Shown here: positions 55,611-63,779 of the stretch, in pieces
Layout: the number at the start of each line of letters is the position of its first letter
Position numbering within the stretch: position 1 is the stretch's first letter
Assembly: GCA_020852865.1 (NCBI GenBank)
Contig: JADYZZ010000045.1
Coordinates: 16,813 to 80,812 of the forward strand
Direction: 5' to 3'
Length of the DNA stretch: 64,000 bases
DNA from: Rubrivivax sp.
GTDB taxonomy: Bacteria > Pseudomonadota > Gammaproteobacteria > Burkholderiales > Burkholderiaceae_C
Notes under the pieces: generated by a model
Database searches by the model: none
The model's input: only the letters and a program-made list of their open reading frames with translations
What the model was told of the DNA's origin: nothing
Translations under genes and position numbers: made by a program

Positions 55611-55676
55611 GAATCGATTCGCGCAACACCTGAACAGCTCTTTCGATTGGATCGAATCGACCGGCGAATCTATGCT
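55611..55676 (+). promoter_or_regulatory. Predicted promoter and palindromic operator for the ridA operon
   Basis: TTGGAT (55647-55652) and TATGCT (55671-55676) are separated by 18 bases and read toward ridA. Overlapping are GAATCGATTC (55611-55620), a perfect palindrome, and TCGATT-N6-AATCGA (55643-55660). The spot is AT-richer than its surroundings and lies in the 294-base divergent region shared with oppB. Confidence 0.45.
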
Positions 55677-55732
55677 GCCGAGCATCCGGCGCGCCGTTCG
55701 GGCGCGGCCTGAACCCCGGAAGCGCCTGCGCC

Positions 55733-56155
55733 ATGCCTGTCCTGCCGTTTCGCACCTGCAACCCCGTCGAACTGGGGCAGCCGCTGGGCAGCTACGCGCA
55801 GGTGCTGGAAGTGCCCGCGGGCGCCGACCTCGTCTTCCTGTCCGGGCAGACGCCGATCCGCGCGGACGGCAGCATCCCGACGGATTTCGACGAGCAGGCC
55901 GAAGTGGTGTGGCGCCGCATCGAGGCCGCGCTGGCCGCGGTGGGGCTCGAATGCCGCCACATCTGTCGCGTCGTCACCTACTTGCTGGACAGCGCCGATG
56001 CCCCGCGCCATGCGCGGATCCGCGCGCGCTACCTCGGCGACGCCAGACCGGCGTCCACCGGCGTCGTCGTGCAGCAGCTCTTCAACCCGGCCTACCGACT
56101 CGAGGTGGAGGTGACGGCGGCGCGCCCGCCTGCCGCCGGCGCGGGCGACCGTTGA
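55733..56155 (+). CDS. RidA-family (YjgF/YER057c) protein
   Basis: The 140-residue protein has LGSYAQVLEVPAGADLVFLSGQTP and a conserved Arg in the C-terminal third (RPASTGVVVQQLF), as in RidA proteins that deaminate reactive enamine/imine intermediates made by PLP enzymes. A nearby PLP enzyme (59.1 kb) is a possible source of such intermediates. ATG 55733 is the start. Confidence 0.9.
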   Translation: MPVLPFRTCNPVELGQPLGSYAQVLEVPAGADLVFLSGQTPIRADGSIPTDFDEQAEVVWRRIEAALAAVGLECRHICRVVTYLLDSADAPRHARIRARYLGDARPASTGVVVQQLFNPAYRLEVEVTAARPPAAGAGDR

Positions 56156-56199
56156 ACGACCACTCCCTCCCATCGACCTACGCGCGCGGAGAAAGAAGC

Positions 56200-57192
56200 A
56201 TGGGGACCCTCACCACGCGCCGGCATTGCCGCCGCACACTGTTCGCCGCAGCGCTCTGCGGCGCGATCGCATTCGCGCAGCCCGCGGCGGCGCAGGCGCC
56301 GTACCCGTCGAACACCGTGAAGCTGGTGGTTCCCACCGCCCCGGGCGGTTCGGTGGACTCGGCCGGCCGCTTGCTCGCCGAGGCCTTGGCCAAGGCGCTG
56401 AAGACGCAGGTGATCGTCGACAACCGCGCCGGCGCCGGCGGCGTCATCGGCATCGACAGCGTGGTCAGGAGTCCGGCCGACGGCTACACGCTGGTGCTCG
56501 GCATCGCGGCGACCTTGTCCGTCCAGCCGGCCGTGCGCTCGCGCCTGCCCTACGACGCGGCGCGTGACCTCGTGCCGATCGCGGTGTTCGCGCAAGGCGG
56601 CCTGGTCATCGCGGTGCCCGCCTCGAGCCCGGTCCGCACGCTGAACGATCTGCGCGCGCTGGCCGCCAGGAAGGGCGAGCTGACCTTCGGCTCCGGCGGT
56701 CTGGCGACCTTCGGCCACCTGTCGGGCGAGGTGGTCAAGTCGGCCCTGGGCGTACCGATGCGGCACGTTCCCTACCGCGGCGCTGCGCCCGCCGTCACCG
56801 ACCTGGCGAGCGAGTTGCTCGACGTCGCGGTCGTCGATGCGTTCTCGGCGCTGCCGCAAGTGCAAAGCGGCCGCGTGCGCGTGATCGCCACGGCGGGACC
56901 GTCGCGTCACGTCAGCTTCCCCGACGTGCCGACGCTGTCGGAAGCGGGTGTCCCCTTCGCGCGCGGCACCTGGATCGGCCTGTTCGCTCCTGCCGCCACG
57001 CCGCGCAACGTGCTGGAGCGGCTGGCAACGGAGCTGAAGTCGCTGGCCGCACAGCCGACCTTCCAGGCCGGCGTGGCGAAGCTCGGCTTCGCACCGGTCT
57101 ACATGCCCGCCGCCGAAGTGACCAAGATGCTGACGAGCGAGATCGAGGCCTGGCGCGCCGATGCCAGGCGGGCCGGAGTCCATGTGGAGTGA
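56200..57192 (+). CDS. Bug-family (TctC-like) tripartite tricarboxylate transporter binding protein
   Basis: The 330-residue protein has a signal peptide (about 1-32) and the Bug-family segments VKLVVPTAPGGSVDSAGRLLA, VIVDNRAGAGGVIGID and FPDVPTLSEAG. Such periplasmic proteins bind carboxylates or related ligands; many lack dedicated TctA/TctB partners, and none is seen here. ATG 56200 follows GGAGAAAGAAGC. Its stop overlaps the ATG of the following hydrolase (TGATG). Confidence 0.92.
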   Translation: MGTLTTRRHCRRTLFAAALCGAIAFAQPAAAQAPYPSNTVKLVVPTAPGGSVDSAGRLLAEALAKALKTQVIVDNRAGAGGVIGIDSVVRSPADGYTLVLGIAATLSVQPAVRSRLPYDAARDLVPIAVFAQGGLVIAVPASSPVRTLNDLRALAARKGELTFGSGGLATFGHLSGEVVKSALGVPMRHVPYRGAAPAVTDLASELLDVAVVDAFSALPQVQSGRVRVIATAGPSRHVSFPDVPTLSEAGVPFARGTWIGLFAPAATPRNVLERLATELKSLAAQPTFQAGVAKLGFAPVYMPAAEVTKMLTSEIEAWRADARRAGVHVE

Positions 57193-59033
57193 TGCGCCGC
57201 GTGATGGCTCCGACACCCGCGCCGATCGCCCGTGTCCGACGTTCCGAAACCGACCAACGACGTCCGCCGATGACTGCTCCTTCGATTTCCGCGCACCGTG
57301 GCGACGGCTTCGTGCACGCCAACGGGCTTCGCCTGCACTACGAGCAGTGGGGCGACGGACCGCACACCGTCATCGCGCTGCACGGCACCTCGCTGCACGG
57401 CAAGGTCTGGTACTGGTTGGCCGAAGCGCTGGGGCCGCAGTACCGCCTGATCGGCCTGGACCAGCGCTCGCACGGGGATTCGCAGCGCGCCTCGAGCGGA
57501 CAGTACGGCGTCGAGCATTACTGCGACGATCTCGCCGCGTTCGTCGATCGCATGGGTTTCGACCAGGTGTCCCTGGTCGGTTCGTCGCTGGGCTCGCGCG
57601 TCTCGCTGCTGTATGCCGCGCGGCATCCGGAGCGCGTGCGGGCGATGGCCTTGCTCGACCTCAGCTTCGAGATGCCGACCGAGGCCTCCGAGCACATGGT
57701 GCAGGCGCATCTGACGCGACCGCGGCGTTTCGCCAACTTCGAGGACGCGGTGGCCTTCTCGAGGACGCTGCCGCAGCGCCGCCGATTCAGCGACGCGGTG
57801 CACCGCCGCACGCTCGAAGGCGACCTGCGCGCTTGCGACGGCGGCATGCTCGAGTGGCGCTACGAACGCGACGCGGCGATCGAGACGCTGCGCTGCGCCG
57901 CGCGCGACATGTGGGACGAGGTGCGCGCCGTGCGCGCGCCCACGTTGATCCTGCGCGGGGCCGAAAGCGATGTCCTGATCGCCTCCACCGTCGAACGCCT
58001 GAAGCGTGAGTTGCGCGGCGTGCGCATCGTCGACGTGCCCAACGCCGGCCACTCCATCTGGGGCGACAACGCGCCGTTCACTGCCGCCGCCATCGTCGAG
58101 GCGCTGGACGCGGCCGGTCCCGCGCCGGCCCCGCCGTCGACGCTGCCCGCGCCCGGCCGCTCGCGCACCGTGCGCACGCGAACGCTGACCTTCCACTGTC
58201 TCGAGTGGGGCCGTGCCGATGCGCCCGTGCTGCTGTGCCTGCACGGTACCTCGATGCAGGCGAGCGCCTGGACGGCGCTCGGCTGCGCGCTCGAGGATCG
58301 CTGGCGCGTCGTCGCGCTCGACATGCGCGGTCACGGCGGCTCCGACAAGCCCGCGCAGGGCTACCGGTTGACGGACTATGCCGACGATGTCGCCGCCTTC
58401 GTCGACGCGCTCGAGCTGCCGCGCGTGAGCTTGATCGGCAGTTCGCTCGGCACGCAGGTGGCGATCGAGTTCGCGGCGCGGCACCCGGACCGGGTGGACC
58501 GACTCGCGCTGTCGGACCCCAGCTGCACGATCGAACAGGCGGCGATCGACGGCTACGTCGCGCTGCACCGCTCGCGCCCGCGCCGCTTCGCCAGCGAGGC
58601 CGAGGCGCTGAGCTTCTCCAGATCCCTCCCGCAGCGCCGCCGCTTCTCCGAGGCGACCCACCGCTTCACGCTGGCCGGCGACCTGCGGCGCACCGACGAC
58701 GGCCAGTTGGAGTGGTGCTACGCGCTCGAGCCCATCCTGCAGACCTTCCGGGAACTGACCGTCGACCAATCGGCGGCCATCGCCGCCGTGCAGGCGCCGG
58801 TTCTGATCCTGCGCGGGCAGGAGTCGCATGTCCTGACGCGGCCCAATGCGCTGCGGCTGCTCGACCGGTTCCGCCATGCCGAACTGGTCGAGTTCGGTGC
58901 GTGCAGCCACACGATCTGGGGCGATCAGCCCGACGCGCTGGCGCGCCACGTGCGGGCGTTCCTGCAGGCGCCGCCGACCGCGCCCGCGGCGTCGCCTGCG
59001 CCGGGAGCCTCGCGGTCCGTGGCCGCAGCCTGA
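57192..59033 (+). CDS. Tandem double alpha/beta hydrolase (two fused homologous domains)
   Basis: The 613-residue protein contains two complete alpha/beta-hydrolase domains. Domain 1 (about 37-310) has ALHGTSLHG, nucleophile Ser132 in VGSSLGSR and His in NAGHSIWGD. Domain 2 (about 325-595) has CLHGTSMQA, Ser418 in IGSSLGTQ and His in CSHTIWGD. Both share an insert rare elsewhere: RPRRFA...FSR(T/S)LPQRRRFS(D/E)A, GDLR and LEW.Y. The acid is probably the Glu of RGAES/RGQES, kept in both; the following Asp is His in domain 2. ATG 57192 overlaps the upstream stop; ATG 57270 is a later candidate. The likely role is ester or amide hydrolysis in the uptake module. Confidence 0.87.
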   Translation: MRRVMAPTPAPIARVRRSETDQRRPPMTAPSISAHRGDGFVHANGLRLHYEQWGDGPHTVIALHGTSLHGKVWYWLAEALGPQYRLIGLDQRSHGDSQRASSGQYGVEHYCDDLAAFVDRMGFDQVSLVGSSLGSRVSLLYAARHPERVRAMALLDLSFEMPTEASEHMVQAHLTRPRRFANFEDAVAFSRTLPQRRRFSDAVHRRTLEGDLRACDGGMLEWRYERDAAIETLRCAARDMWDEVRAVRAPTLILRGAESDVLIASTVERLKRELRGVRIVDVPNAGHSIWGDNAPFTAAAIVEALDAAGPAPAPPSTLPAPGRSRTVRTRTLTFHCLEWGRADAPVLLCLHGTSMQASAWTALGCALEDRWRVVALDMRGHGGSDKPAQGYRLTDYADDVAAFVDALELPRVSLIGSSLGTQVAIEFAARHPDRVDRLALSDPSCTIEQAAIDGYVALHRSRPRRFASEAEALSFSRSLPQRRRFSEATHRFTLAGDLRRTDDGQLEWCYALEPILQTFRELTVDQSAAIAAVQAPVLILRGQESHVLTRPNALRLLDRFRHAELVEFGACSHTIWGDQPDALARHVRAFLQAPPTAPAASPAPGASRSVAAA

Positions 59034-59053
59034 CGGCCGAGCGCCGCTGCGCC

Positions 59054-60247
59054 ATGGCCTCCGTTCCGCTTCGCCCGCGGCGCCGGCCCGCCACGCTGCT
59101 GACGCACGCCGGCCGACCGGCCGGCCGCACCGTCACCGTCAATCCACCGGTCGCACGCACCAGCACGGTCCTCTTCGACTCGGTGGCGACGCTCCTGCAG
59201 ACCCTTGCCGGCCACGCGGCCGGCGAGCGGCCGCTGCTGTACGGGCGCAAGGGCACGGCCACGACACAGGCGCTGGAGGACGTGCTGACCGAGCTCGAAG
59301 GCGGGTACCGAACCCGGCTCTTCGGCTCCGGACTGGCGGCGATCGCCGCCACCTTTCTCGCCTGCACGCGACCCGGGGACCATGTCCTCGTGATCGACTC
59401 GTGCTACGAACCGGTGCGCAAGCTCTGCGCCCAGTACCTGGGGCCGCGCGGCGTGCAGGTCGCCTACTTCCAGCCCGACTTGTCCGACCTCGATGCAAAG
59501 CTGCACGCCGACACACGCCTCGTCTGGGCCGAATGCCCGGGGTCGCTGATCTTCGAGATGTGCGACCTGCCGGCGCTGGTGCGGCAGGTGCGCGCGCGCG
59601 GCGATGCCCTCGTCGCGGTCGACAACACCTGGGGTTCGGGCCTTCTGTACCGCCCGCTGGCATTGGGCGCCGACCTCTCGGTGGTGGCCGGCACCAAGTA
59701 CGTCGTGGGCCATTCCGACGTGATGCTGGGCCTGGCGGTCGCCAACGAGCGGGCGTGGCCGGTGTTGGCTGCCACGGCGGAACTGCTCGGCCATTCGGTC
59801 AGCCCCGACGATGCCTACCTGGCGCTGCGCGGGCTGCGCACGCTCGCGGTCAGGATGCGCCGGCAGGGCGAGAGCGCGCTGACGGTGGCGCGATGGCTGC
59901 AGCAGCAGCCGGCGATCGCCGCCGTGTTCTGCCCGGCGCTGCCGGACGATCCGGGCCACGCGCTCTGGCAGCGCGACTTCAGCGGCGCCAATGGCCTGCT
60001 GTCGATCGAGTTCCAGCCGCGCGTCGGCCGCGCGCAGATGCACGCCTTCGTCGACGCTTTGCAGCTGTTCGGTCTCGGCCATTCCTGGGGCGGCTACGAG
60101 AGCCTGGCGCTGCCCGTCGACGTCGGGGCGGCGCGCAGCCTGGGCGGCTGGGCCGGCCGCGGACCGGTGGTGCGGCTGCACGTGGGGCTGGAAGACGCGC
60201 AAGACCTGGTGGCCGATCTCGAGCAGGCGCTGAGCGCGGTTGCCTGA
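59054..60247 (+). CDS. Cystathionine beta-lyase-like PLP enzyme (Cys/Met metabolism family)
   Basis: The 397-residue protein belongs to the Cys/Met PLP-dependent enzymes. The PLP Lys is Lys215 in [26 protein letters not shown] and [21 protein letters not shown] are near the N-terminus and [14 protein letters not shown] near the C-terminus, the latter typical of MetC-type beta-lyases. It would cleave C-S bonds of a cystathionine-like or other S-conjugated amino acid, giving an enamine that RidA could remove. It lies 20 bases after the tandem hydrolase. Confidence 0.9.
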   Translation: MASVPLRPRRRPATLLTHAGRPAGRTVTVNPPVARTSTVLFDSVATLLQTLAGHAAGERPLLYGRKGTATTQALEDVLTELEGGYRTRLFGSGLAAIAATFLACTRPGDHVLVIDSCYEPVRKLCAQYLGPRGVQVAYFQPDLSDLDAKLHADTRLVWAECPGSLIFEMCDLPALVRQVRARGDALVAVDNTWGSGLLYRPLALGADLSVVAGTKYVVGHSDVMLGLAVANERAWPVLAATAELLGHSVSPDDAYLALRGLRTLAVRMRRQGESALTVARWLQQQPAIAAVFCPALPDDPGHALWQRDFSGANGLLSIEFQPRVGRAQMHAFVDALQLFGLGHSWGGYESLALPVDVGAARSLGGWAGRGPVVRLHVGLEDAQDLVADLEQALSAVA

Positions 60248-60368
60248 GACAGGCGCGGCCGGCCGCGCGCTCGAGCCAGGGGCAGGCGGCGCCGGCCTTC
60301 TAGAATGGGCCGGGAGACCGGCGTGGCCGCATGGCTGCGACCGCGCGCCGCGCACCAGGAGACCCGGC

Positions 60369-61994
60369 TTGCCCGCGCTGACATCCAAGCTCAATCCGCG
60401 CTCGGCGCAGTTCCAGGCGAGCAGCCGGCTGATGCGCCAGCAAGTCGGCGAGCTCAACCGTCGGCTCGAGCAGGTCGCGCTGGGCGGCGGCGAGGCCGCG
60501 CGTGCCCGGCACCTGGCGCGCGGCAAGCTGCTGCCGCGCGAGCGCGTCGAGATGCTGCTCGACGCCGACACGCCCTTCCTCGAGGTGGGCGCGCTGGCCG
60601 CGCTCGACGTCTACGACAACGAGGCGCCGGGCGCGGGGATCATCGGCGGCATCGGGCGCGTGGCCGGGGTCGAATGCGTGATCGTGTGCAACGACGCCAC
60701 CGTCAAGGGCGGCACCTACTACCCGCTGACGGTGAAGAAGCACCTGCGGCTGCAGGAGATCGCGCGCGAGAACCGGCTGCCCTGCATCTACCTCGTCGAT
60801 TCGGGCGGCGCCAACCTGCCCAACCAGGACGAGGTGTTCCCCGACCGCGAGCACTTCGGGCGCATCTTCTACAACCAGGCGCAGATGAGCGCGCAGGGCA
60901 TCCCGCAGATCGCGGTCGTGATGGGCTCGTGCACCGCCGGCGGCGCCTACGTGCCGGCGATGAGCGACGAGGCCATCATCGTGCGCAACCAGGGCACGAT
61001 CTTCCTCGGCGGCCCGCCGCTGGTGAAGGCGGCCACCGGCGAGGTGGTGAGCGCCGAGGAGCTCGGCGGCGGCGACGTGCACACGCGGCTGTCGGGCGTG
61101 GCCGACCACCTGGCCGAGAACGACCTGCACGCGCTGGCGCTGGCGCGCTCGGCGGTGGCCAATCTGAACCGGGTCAAGCCGCAGCCGCTCGCGCTCGCGC
61201 CGGCGCGCGCACCGCTGTTCGACCCGGCCGAGCTGCGCGGCGTGATCCCGGGCGACGAGAACGGCTTCTCGACGCGCAAGCCCTACGACGTGCGCGAGAT
61301 CGTCGCGCGCGTCGTCGACGCCAGCGAGTTCGACGAATTCAAGGCGCGCTACGGCCAGACGCTGGTCACCGGCTTCGCGCACATCGAGGGCATGCCGGTG
61401 GGCATCGTCGCCAACAACGGCATCCTGTTCTCGGAGAGCGCGCAGAAGGGCGCGCACTTCATCGAGCTGTGCTGCCAGCGCCGCGTGCCGCTCGTCTTCC
61501 TGCAGAACATCACCGGCTTCATGGTCGGGCGCAAGTACGAGAACGAGGGCATCGCCAAGCACGGCGCGAAGATGGTCACCGCGGTGGCCACGGCCACGGT
61601 GCCCAAGTTCACCGTGATCATCGGCGGCAGTTTCGGCGCCGGCAACTACGGCATGTGCGGCCGCGCCTACTCGCCGCGCCTGCTGTGGATGTGGCCGAGC
61701 GCGCGCGTGAGCGTGATGGGCGGCGAGCAGGCCGCGAGCGTGCTGGCCACCGTGCGGCGCGAGGGCATCGAGGCGCGCGGCGGCCAGTGGAGCGTCGCCG
61801 ACGAGGCAGCCTTCCGCCGCCCGATCCTCGAGCAGTTCGAGCGCCAGGCGCACCCCTTCTACTCGAGCGCCAGACTGTGGGACGACGGCATCATCGACCC
61901 GGCCGACACCCGCCGCGTGCTGGCGCTGTCGCTGAGCGCGAGCCTGAACGCGCCGATCCCGGCCAGCCCGCGCTTCGGGCTGTTCCGCATGTGA
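60369..61994 (+). CDS. liuB: 3-Methylcrotonyl-CoA carboxylase carboxyltransferase (beta) subunit
   Basis: The 541-residue protein is an acyl-CoA carboxyltransferase: [29 protein letters not shown] (in shorter words [10 protein letters not shown]), [30 protein letters not shown], and [21 protein letters not shown]. It transfers CO2 from biotin to 3-methylcrotonyl-CoA in leucine degradation. The TTG start at 60369 is supported by AGGAGA about 7 bases upstream and the family length (about 535); the next in-frame ATG (60432) would remove conserved residues. Its TGA begins a REP-like sequence. Confidence 0.94.
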   Translation: MPALTSKLNPRSAQFQASSRLMRQQVGELNRRLEQVALGGGEAARARHLARGKLLPRERVEMLLDADTPFLEVGALAALDVYDNEAPGAGIIGGIGRVAGVECVIVCNDATVKGGTYYPLTVKKHLRLQEIARENRLPCIYLVDSGGANLPNQDEVFPDREHFGRIFYNQAQMSAQGIPQIAVVMGSCTAGGAYVPAMSDEAIIVRNQGTIFLGGPPLVKAATGEVVSAEELGGGDVHTRLSGVADHLAENDLHALALARSAVANLNRVKPQPLALAPARAPLFDPAELRGVIPGDENGFSTRKPYDVREIVARVVDASEFDEFKARYGQTLVTGFAHIEGMPVGIVANNGILFSESAQKGAHFIELCCQRRVPLVFLQNITGFMVGRKYENEGIAKHGAKMVTAVATATVPKFTVIIGGSFGAGNYGMCGRAYSPRLLWMWPSARVSVMGGEQAASVLATVRREGIEARGGQWSVADEAAFRRPILEQFERQAHPFYSSARLWDDGIIDPADTRRVLALSLSASLNAPIPASPRFGLFRM

Positions 61995-62040
61995 GAGCCC
62001 GTGCAGGCAACGGAGCCCGTCGAGCCATGAGGCCTGCCCG

Positions 62041-63090
62041 ATGACGCAGCCCGCCGACATCGTGAACATCCGCGCGCTGGCCGCGCGCGACTCGCTCGAG
62101 GCGCTCACTGCGTTGCTGCATCTGGCGTACGCGCCGCTGGCCGCGCGCGGCATGGATTTCAGTGCCGCCACGCAGAGCGTGGAGACGACGCGCCGGCGCG
62201 TCGCCGAAGGCCAGTGTTTCGTCGCCGAACGCGGCGGTGCGGTGGTGGGCACGGTCACGGCGAGCGACCCCTACGACGAGGCGGGCGCGCCGGCGCCGCA
62301 CGAAGCACCCTGGTACTGGGAGCGCGACACGGCGCATTTCCACCAGTTCGCCGTGCATCCGCAGCATCAGGGCGTCGGCGTCGGGCGCCGGCTGATCGAG
62401 GAATGCGAGGCCTGGGCGCGCGAGCGCGGCTACCGGCGCATGGCGCTGGACACGGCCGAGCCCGCGCGCGATCTGCGCGCGCTGTACGCGCGGCTCGGCT
62501 ACGCCGAGGTCGGCCGTGTGCAGTGGCCGGGCAAGAGCTATCGGTCGGTGGGCATGGTCAAGGCGCTGGACCGCTCGCCGCTGGCCGAGCAGATGCTGAC
62601 GCTGGCGCGCTGCCACGCCTGGGCCACGCAGCGCCTCGTCGAGCAGGTCCGCACGCTGCCCGAAGGCGAATACCGACGCGACGCGGGGTTGTTCTTCAAG
62701 AGCGTGCATGGAACGCTGAACCACCTGCTGGTGGCCGAGGCCGAGATCTGGTGGCGTCGCTTCGTCGAGCGCCGCTCGCCCGGCGGCGTGGCGCTCGACG
62801 CCGAGCTCGAACCCGACCGCGCCCGGCTCGAACAGCGGCTCCTCGCCGCCGCGGCCGCCTGGGGGCCGTGGATCGCGACGCTGGGCGACGAGCGCCTGGC
62901 CGGCACCCTCGAATACCGCACGCTGCGCGGCAGCGACGTCGCACTGCCGTTTGCCGCGACGCTGGCGCATGTCTTCAACCACGGCACGCACCACCGCGGC
63001 CAGATCAGCGCGGCGCTCACCGCGATGGGGCAAGCCTGCCCCGTGCTCGACCTCGTGGCCATGCTGCAGCAGGAGGCGGCGGTCCGATGA
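62041..63090 (+). CDS. GNAT acetyltransferase-DinB fusion protein
   Basis: Residues 1-175 form a GNAT domain (FAVHPQHQGVGVGRRLIEECE, LYARLGYAEVG). Residues about 185-349 form a DinB-type four-helix domain with metal-site histidines in KSVHGTLNHLLVAEAEIW and HVFNHGTHHRGQI. DinB members include thiol-dependent metalloenzymes such as S-transferases. The joint protein is continuous, without a linker stop. ATG 62041 is the start, in place of the enoyl-CoA hydratase often found between liuB and liuD. Confidence 0.88.
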   Translation: MTQPADIVNIRALAARDSLEALTALLHLAYAPLAARGMDFSAATQSVETTRRRVAEGQCFVAERGGAVVGTVTASDPYDEAGAPAPHEAPWYWERDTAHFHQFAVHPQHQGVGVGRRLIEECEAWARERGYRRMALDTAEPARDLRALYARLGYAEVGRVQWPGKSYRSVGMVKALDRSPLAEQMLTLARCHAWATQRLVEQVRTLPEGEYRRDAGLFFKSVHGTLNHLLVAEAEIWWRRFVERRSPGGVALDAELEPDRARLEQRLLAAAAAWGPWIATLGDERLAGTLEYRTLRGSDVALPFAATLAHVFNHGTHHRGQISAALTAMGQACPVLDLVAMLQQEAAVR

Positions 63091-63131
63091 GCGTCGGCCT
63101 GCCCGCGCGGCGCGGTTGAGCGGGAGCGCGC

Positions 63132-63758
63132 GTGGCGCAGCCGCCGAACCTCGACCTGGCACAGCTGGTGGCGCTGGCGGCGGCGCTCGGCTGGGCCAGC
63201 GGGCTGCGCCTGTACGCCGCGGTCTTCCTGACCGGCGCTGCCGGGTCGCTGGGCTGGCTGGCGCTGCCCGCGGGTCTGCAGGTGCTGCAGTCGCCCTGGG
63301 TGCTCGGGGCGAGTCTGCTGATGTTCGTGGCCGAGTTCTTCGCCGACAAGATCCCGGGCTTCGACACGTTGTGGGACGCGGTTCACACCTTCGTGCGCAT
63401 CCCTGCCGGCGCGGCGCTGGCGGCGGCGGCGTTCGCTGCCGCAGGCGCCGACCACGCCGCCTGGACCACGATCGCGGCGCTGCTCGGCGGCACCCTGGCC
63501 GCCACCGCGCATGCCGCCAAGGCCACCACGCGCGCGGCCGTCAACGCCTCGCCCGAGCCGTTTTCCAATATCGCGCTGTCGCTGCTCGGCGACGTCGCCG
63601 TGCCGACGCTGCTGTGGCTGGCCTGGGCGCACCCCTGGCTGTTCTTCCCGGCGCTGGCGCTGGCACTGGCGCTGGCCGTCGCGCTGATCGTCGTGCTGTT
63701 CAAATTCCTGCGCGCACTCGTGCGCCGCTTCGCGCCGGCGCCCGCCGCTGCGGCTTGA
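63132..63758 (+). CDS. DUF4126 membrane protein
   Basis: The 208-residue protein has about five hydrophobic segments and the DUF4126 features ALGWASGLRLYAAVFLTG, FFADKIPGFDTLWDAVHTF and TAHAAKATTRAAVNASPEPFSN. The family function is unknown. GTG 63132 has GGGAG upstream. Members are often found in acyl-CoA carboxylase neighbourhoods of Burkholderiales. Confidence 0.87.
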   Translation: MAQPPNLDLAQLVALAAALGWASGLRLYAAVFLTGAAGSLGWLALPAGLQVLQSPWVLGASLLMFVAEFFADKIPGFDTLWDAVHTFVRIPAGAALAAAAFAAAGADHAAWTTIAALLGGTLAATAHAAKATTRAAVNASPEPFSNIALSLLGDVAVPTLLWLAWAHPWLFFPALALALALAVALIVVLFKFLRALVRRFAPAPAAAA

Positions 63759-63779
63759 CGGCACGGTGCTCCCGCCGCC

